Shown here: positions 9,185 through 13,381 of the stretch, one piece after another
Layout of the letters: every line of letters begins with the position of its first letter
How positions within the stretch are numbered: position 1 is the stretch's first letter
From: Rhodospirillales bacterium
Lineage (GTDB): Bacteria; Pseudomonadota; Alphaproteobacteria; Rhodospirillales; Casp-alpha2
NCBI GenBank assembly: GCA_021775275.1
Contig: JAJFIE010000022.1
Span: forward strand, 1 to 13,381
Direction: 5' to 3'
Length of the DNA stretch: 13,381 bases
Notes under the pieces: model-generated
Seen by the model: only the letters and a program-made list of their open reading frames with translations
Databases searched by the model: none
What the model was told of the DNA's origin: nothing
Position numbers and translations under genes: made by a program

Positions 9185-9895
9185 CTATATGTTAGAGGAT
9201 GGTTCCTTACACATGTCTTCCAAATAACCATTTTCCAAATCATCACCATTTTTCTCGGCAAGCTTCGCCCACTCACATGCTTTTTCAAACTCTTTCTTGA
9301 GATAATAGACAAAGGATATATGCGACCGTGCATTGAATACCGTTGGTTCGATTTCCATTGCTTTGTGAAGTAGGGCCAAGGATGAATCCAGACGCCGTTC
9401 TGTCCAGAGAAATCGTCCATAGTCTACATATGCCGCGGGGCTAACATCTGGTTTAGATATCGCAATTTTGAAAAATTCTTCAACTTCATTTGATGGACCG
9501 TTCCTCACCGAGACGATCAAGGCAAAACCATAATACAGATCGCCATTCTTGGGGTTGAGGAGCCAAGCCTGATTGAAGCGTTTTAGCGCAGTATCATAAT
9601 CCTGTTTTTTGAAACTTTCCCAGCCGCGTTTGATGGCGTGTATTGAAGCAGATTTCCGTGTAACTCCTGCTTGTAAAATTGAATTGATAAGTTTTTCGTC
9701 GGCAGCTTTTATAGACGTAAGATACTTTCGCTCCGCTTCATTAGCTGGTGTGAGTTGATGTATGCCGCCATACATTGGCAAATCCTGAAGTTCAGACAGG
9801 GGCGAGGTGCTAAGCACAGGCAAGACGGGATCCTGAGTCTTGCACGCCGTGATGAAAATACAGGCAAGCATGATCACAAGAATTTTTCTATACAT
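9185..9895 (-). CDS. TPR-repeat lipoprotein of unknown function
   Basis: A 236-residue protein with a lipoprotein signal peptide: MYRKILVIMLACIF followed by the lipobox ITAC, with Cys18 as the lipidated residue. Lys at +2 after the cysteine does not fit an inner-membrane retention signal, so the outer membrane is likely. After a linker, residues from about 87 to 218 form three or four tetratricopeptide-like helical pairs, for example GWESFKKQDYDTALKRFNQA (91-110) and YGRFLWTERRLDSSLALLHK (159-178). TPR lipoproteins commonly scaffold envelope assemblies such as pilus or secretion machinery, but nothing nearby identifies a partner. The gene is much richer in A+T than its neighbours, using codons such as TTA, AAA and AAT, which suggests horizontal acquisition. 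The TAG stop sits in the loop of a 6-base-pair hairpin (9178-9193). No specific family was recognised. Confidence 0.82.
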   Translation of the reverse strand: MYRKILVIMLACIFITACKTQDPVLPVLSTSPLSELQDLPMYGGIHQLTPANEAERKYLTSIKAADEKLINSILQAGVTRKSASIHAIKRGWESFKKQDYDTALKRFNQAWLLNPKNGDLYYGFALIVSVRNGPSNEVEEFFKIAISKPDVSPAAYVDYGRFLWTERRLDSSLALLHKAMEIEPTVFNARSHISFVYYLKKEFEKACEWAKLAEKNGDDLENGYLEDMCKEPSSNI

Positions 9896-9912
9896 GGATT
9901 ATCGCGCTATCA

Positions 9913-9935
9913 TAGAATTTATTATTAGAATTTAT
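9913..9935. repeat. 10-base direct repeat upstream of the lipoprotein gene
   Basis: TAGAATTTAT occurs at 9913-9922 and again at 9926-9935, a 13-base period. It lies 18 to 40 bases upstream of the lipoprotein start, where a promoter or operator would be. It may be a regulator site or just AT-rich sequence. Confidence 0.5.
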
Positions 9936-10013
9936 CGTAGCACTAACACCAAAAATTATCTACGTCCTGTGCGCATGGGGAGAAAAACATAACTGATGGG
10001 CGGCTTGAATATT

Positions 10014-10042
10014 TTGACGGCCATCGTGCGCTTTTCTTTATG
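10014..10042 (+). promoter_or_regulatory. Candidate promoter for the leuA leader transcript
   Basis: TTGACG (10014-10019) matches the -35 consensus in five of six bases; 17 bases later TTTATG (10037-10042) is a weak -10. It would start transcription near 10050, giving a leader of about 330 bases that includes the leucine-rich ORF. The -10 match is poor. Confidence 0.3.
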
Positions 10043-10130
10043 ACTTGCGATAATTCGTTAGAAGCCTTAAAAATTGCGGGTTCGCCGGGAAAACCGGCGG
10101 GCCATGGAGATTGGATTGTTGGAACGCACG

Positions 10131-10265
10131 ATGATTGTCATTGCTTCCAGGTGGATCGAGAGTGTGAACCGGACGGCCTCAGGCCGTTCTCCGGACGCGC
10201 CGGATTGCGACAATCTCCTCGGACTCCTTTCTCTAGCGGGCGACCTTCGACTTAGGCGCCCCTGA
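10131..10265 (+). CDS. leuL: leuA leader peptide, leucine-rich
   Basis: A 44-codon ORF ending in TGA at 10263-10265. It contains seven leucine codons within 13 positions (residues 29-41, from NLLGLLSLAG to DLRLRRP): CTC three times, CTT three times and CTA once, starting at 10215, 10218, 10224, 10227, 10233, 10245 and 10251. None is CTG, the main leucine codon of the neighbouring genes. This is what is expected of a control peptide on which ribosomes stall when charged leucine tRNA is short. The stop codon falls inside the 5' arm of the following hairpin, so a ribosome finishing the peptide would cover it. The ATG at 10131 has a weak GGAA upstream; an in-frame ATG at 10104 is an alternative. 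The peptide itself is not expected to act in the cell. Confidence 0.7.
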   Translation: MIVIASRWIESVNRTASGRSPDAPDCDNLLGLLSLAGDLRLRRP

Positions 10266-10322
10266 ACGTTTACGCCATTCATTGCCGCTTGCGGCACGGC
10301 GTTCAGGGGTAAAGCGGCTTTA
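10259..10322 (+). promoter_or_regulatory. Attenuator-like alternative hairpins before leuA
   Basis: CCCCTGAACG (10259-10268) pairs perfectly with CGTTCAGGGG (10300-10309), enclosing an inner hairpin TGCCG-CTTG-CGGCA (10283-10296). A competing pairing joins GCCGCTT (10284-10290) to AAGCGGC (10312-10318), and AGCGG in the leucine-codon stretch (10235-10239) can pair with CCGCT (10285-10289). These are mutually exclusive states typical of ribosome-mediated attenuation. After the main stem the sequence is TAAAGCGGCTTTA, not a clean T run, so intrinsic termination is less certain than the refolding itself. Confidence 0.6.
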
Positions 10323-10377
10323 AGCGACAAACGTGCGTGAGACGCATCACCTGAGAATTCAAGGAAGGAACCGTGCC

Positions 10378-11988
10378 ATGAGCACAGATAACAGTATTCA
10401 ACAGTCTTCAGCCGACGAGCGCCCAGGGGACAAACCGGGCGACAAACCGGATGACCGTGTCGTCATCTTCGACACTACCCTGCGCGATGGCGAGCAGTCG
10501 CCGGGCGCGTCCATGAATCTGGACGAGAAGATTCGCATCGCCGAAGTGCTGGAGGATATGGGCGTCGATATCATCGAGGCGGGCTTTCCCATCGCTTCGG
10601 ACGGTGATTTCACCTGCGTGAACGAGATCGCAAAGATGGTGAAAGACTCCACCGTCTGCGGTCTGGCGCGGGCGACGGCGGCGGACATCGACCGCTGCGG
10701 CGAGGCCATCAGGCCGGCGGCGTCGGGCCGCATCCATACCTTCATCGCCACCAGTCCGTTGCATATGAAATACAAGTTGCAGATGGAGCCGGAAGAGGTT
10801 CTGGTCAAGGTTACCGAGAGCGTCACCCGGGCGCGCCAGTTTACCGACAACGTGGAATGGTCGTGCGAGGACGGTTCGCGTTCGGATCATGATTTCCTGT
10901 GCCGTTGTGTCGAGGCGGCCATTGACGCCGGGGCGGGCACCATCAACGTACCCGATACAGTGGGCTATGCACTGCCCAATGAATTCGCCGACCTGATCCG
11001 TATGCTCAAAAACCGGGTCCCCAATATGGACAAGGCGATTATTTCCGTGCATTGCCACAATGATCTGGGGCTTGGCGTCGCCAATTCACTGGCCGCCGAT
11101 GAAGCGGGCGCACGCCAGATTGAATGCACCATCAACGGTCTGGGCGAACGCGCCGGAAACGCCGCCATGGAAGAAATCGTCATGGCGCTGAAAACCCGCA
11201 ACGACCACATGCCCTTCCGGACCGGCATCAAGACCGAGGACATCATGCGAGCGTCCCGGCTGGTGTCCGCCGTGACCGGCTTCTCGGTACAGCCCAACAA
11301 GGCCATCGTCGGCGCCAACGCCTTCGCCCACGAAGCAGGTATTCATCAGGACGGGGTCCTGAAACACGCCGGGACCTATGAAATCATGACCCCCGAATCG
11401 GTCGGCCTGAACAAGTCCAATCTGGTTCTGGGCAAGCACTCGGGCCGCCATGCCTTCAAGGAAAAACTCAAGGAACTGGGTTACGATCTGGGTGACAACG
11501 CCATTCAGGACGCGTTCAAACGCTTCAAGGATCTGGCCGACGCCAAGAAGGATGTGTTTGACGAAGACATTGTCGCCCTGGTGGATGACGAAGTGGTCCG
11601 CGCCAACGATACGGTCCGTCTGGTATCGCTGGAGATTTTGTGCGGAACGGTTCACAAGACGCCGAAGGCCGTGCTCGAACTGGACGTGGACGGCGATGTA
11701 AAAGGCTGCGAAGCGACCGGTGACGGCCCCGTGGATGCTGCGTTTAACGCCATTAAGCAATTGTTTCCTCATAATGCGCGTCTGCAACTCTATCAGGTCC
11801 ATGCGGTAACCCACGGAACCGACGCCCAGGCCGAAGTCACCGTCCGGCTGGAAGAAGACGGACGGACGGTCAATGGCCAGGGCGCGGACACCGATACCAT
11901 GGTCGCGTCCGTTCGGGCCTATGTGAACGCATTGAACAAGCTGTTGGTCAAACGCGAGAAGACCGCACCCGATGCAATCTCGGCCTGA
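10378..11988 (+). CDS. leuA: 2-isopropylmalate synthase
   Basis: A 536-residue enzyme that condenses acetyl-CoA with 2-ketoisovalerate, the committed step of leucine synthesis. The catalytic TIM barrel begins with FDTTLRDGEQSPG (31-43; Arg36 and Asp37 in the active site), and has HCHND (225-229) with metal-binding histidines, NGLGERAGNA and the flexible-lid motif FAHEAGIHQDG. After LGKHSGRHAF come the subdomains and the C-terminal regulatory domain (about 400-530), which binds leucine for feedback inhibition. The first 27 residues are an extension with the repeat GDKPGDKP, encoded by a tandem 12-base repeat. The ATG at 10378 is preferred to the in-frame GTG at 10333 because AAGGAAGG (10361-10368) precedes it at good spacing. 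It is preceded by a leucine leader and should be controlled at transcript level as well as by feedback. Confidence 0.97.
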   Translation: MSTDNSIQQSSADERPGDKPGDKPDDRVVIFDTTLRDGEQSPGASMNLDEKIRIAEVLEDMGVDIIEAGFPIASDGDFTCVNEIAKMVKDSTVCGLARATAADIDRCGEAIRPAASGRIHTFIATSPLHMKYKLQMEPEEVLVKVTESVTRARQFTDNVEWSCEDGSRSDHDFLCRCVEAAIDAGAGTINVPDTVGYALPNEFADLIRMLKNRVPNMDKAIISVHCHNDLGLGVANSLAADEAGARQIECTINGLGERAGNAAMEEIVMALKTRNDHMPFRTGIKTEDIMRASRLVSAVTGFSVQPNKAIVGANAFAHEAGIHQDGVLKHAGTYEIMTPESVGLNKSNLVLGKHSGRHAFKEKLKELGYDLGDNAIQDAFKRFKDLADAKKDVFDEDIVALVDDEVVRANDTVRLVSLEILCGTVHKTPKAVLELDVDGDVKGCEATGDGPVDAAFNAIKQLFPHNARLQLYQVHAVTHGTDAQAEVTVRLEEDGRTVNGQGADTDTMVASVRAYVNALNKLLVKREKTAPDAISA

Positions 11989-11999
11989 CGGGTTTTCTT

Positions 12000-12086
12000 C
12001 CGGAGCGCCCTGTTTTCTGCTGGATACTCCGGTGCTGCGTCGAGTATAAGGTTTTGCCAATGCCGGAGGGCTTGCGCTCTCTGGCA
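12000..12086 (+). other. Hairpins in the leuA-mreB intergenic region
   Basis: The 152-base gap has two inverted repeats: CCGGAG (12000-12005) with CTCCGG (12027-12032), and TGCCGGAGGGC (12061-12071) with GCTCTCTGGCA (12076-12086), 11 base pairs with two G-U around TTGC. Neither is followed by a T run, so they look like RNA structure in a leader or processing sites, not terminators. No clear mreB promoter was found. Confidence 0.45.
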
Positions 12087-12113
12087 CTGCGCATTCTGGA
12101 TACTTTTCGTTAA

Positions 12114-13181
<1,068 letters not shown>

Positions 13182-13189
13182 CGAATACC

Positions 13190-13229
13190 CATTACACTTC
13201 CCAAAACTTGTCGTATGGTCACTGTAATG
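13190..13229. repeat. Inverted repeat upstream of the LysE-family gene
   Basis: CATTACA (13190-13196) and TGTAATG (13223-13229) are perfect inverted copies whose centres are 33 bases apart, in the 86-base gap between mreB and the LysE-family gene. The spacing suits a regulator dimer on adjacent helical turns, but chance is possible. No T run marks it as a terminator. Confidence 0.35.
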
Positions 13230-13267
13230 TGGTTTTCATAAGAAACTCTCATGGCAGGTAACGTGGC

Positions 13268-13381
13268 ATGGAAATAACGCACATTATCGGTTTCAATCTC
13301 GCCCTGCTGGCGGCCATGATGAGTCCGGGACCTGCATTCCTGTACATGCTAAAGGCTACACTTGGCGGTGGCCGCGTCGTG
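13268..13381 (+). CDS. LysE/RhtB-family amino acid exporter, 3' truncated by the window edge
   Basis: Only the first 38 codons are present, open to the window edge. They encode a hydrophobic first membrane segment, GFNLALLAAMMSPGPAFLYM, with the MSPGP motif typical of the LysE/RhtB superfamily, followed by KATLGGGR as in the first loop of these proteins. Family members export amino acids or analogues across the inner membrane. The ATG at 13268 has a moderate GCAGGT upstream. Substrate cannot be inferred. The gene lies where mreC would be expected after mreB, which suggests an insertion or rearrangement. Confidence 0.82.
   Translation, partial: MEITHIIGFNLALLAAMMSPGPAFLYMLKATLGGGRVV

Larger units (their letters stand above)
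9896..10103. other. AT-rich divergent spacer between the lipoprotein gene and the leuA leader
   Basis: No gene is visible in these 208 bases. Bases 9901-9960 have 17 G+C out of 60, against 38 of 60 at 11101-11160 inside leuA. The spacer contains a perfect 10-base direct repeat and a candidate leuA promoter, and should hold the promoter of the lipoprotein gene on the other strand (TATGAT-like sequence near 9908-9913 on the minus strand). Confidence 0.6.

Noticed and set aside
9178..9193. AACATA/TATGTT hairpin at the lipoprotein stop as a terminator
   Set aside because: The stem is only six AT-rich pairs and no T run follows on the minus strand.
10040..10255. 71-codon open frame overlapping the leuA leader in another frame
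   Set aside because: No family resemblance, no ribosome site, and the overlapping frame with the leucine cluster explains the region better.
12061..12086. Strong hairpin as a leuA terminator
   Set aside because: No T run follows it on the plus strand; listed as RNA structure only.

Overview
The window looks like chromosomal DNA from an alphaproteobacterium, most likely Rhodospirillales-like. The reasons are moderately GC-rich housekeeping genes with CTG-dominated leucine codons, a clustered ilvB-ilvN-ilvC operon with a short class I IlvC, an alphaproteobacterial style of IlvB, and leuA directly followed by mreB. Genus cannot be set from this sequence alone.

Layout. (1) 1-1250, plus strand: 3' part of a DegP/HtrA periplasmic protease, closed by a strong terminator. 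(2) 1336-3553, minus strand: serB (phosphoserine phosphatase) and a Tat-exported FAD amine oxidase whose start lies inside the end of serB. (3) 3576-8220, plus strand: miaA (tRNA A37 prenylation), then ilvB, ilvN and ilvC. The ilv genes are preceded by a leader that holds an intrinsic terminator, and the operon ends in a symmetrical, probably bidirectional terminator. (4) 8335-9895, minus strand: a divergent Tag-family DNA glycosylase, a 44-codon small ORF tightly coupled to it, and an AT-rich gene for a TPR lipoprotein. (5) 9896-10377: an AT-rich divergent spacer, then a leucine-rich leader peptide and an attenuator-like RNA structure in front of leuA. (6) 10378-13381, plus strand: leuA, mreB, and the first 38 codons of a LysE/RhtB-family exporter.

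How it fits together. IlvB/IlvN (acetohydroxyacid synthase) and IlvC make the dihydroxy-acid precursors of valine and isoleucine; LeuA takes the valine keto-acid towards leucine. Both transcription units carry long leaders with alternative hairpins, so both look controlled by transcript-level feedback. The leuA leader is convincing: 7 leucine codons in 13, none of them CTG. The ilv leader has a good terminator but no obvious branched-chain-rich peptide. The reverse-oriented block between ilvC and leuA has a different base composition and a possible old-yellow-enzyme remnant at its edge, so it looks like an insertion or replacement.

No wholly new multi-gene system is visible. The best leads are the two leaders, the coupled small ORF with the atypical glycosylase, and mreB followed by a LysE-family gene instead of mreC.
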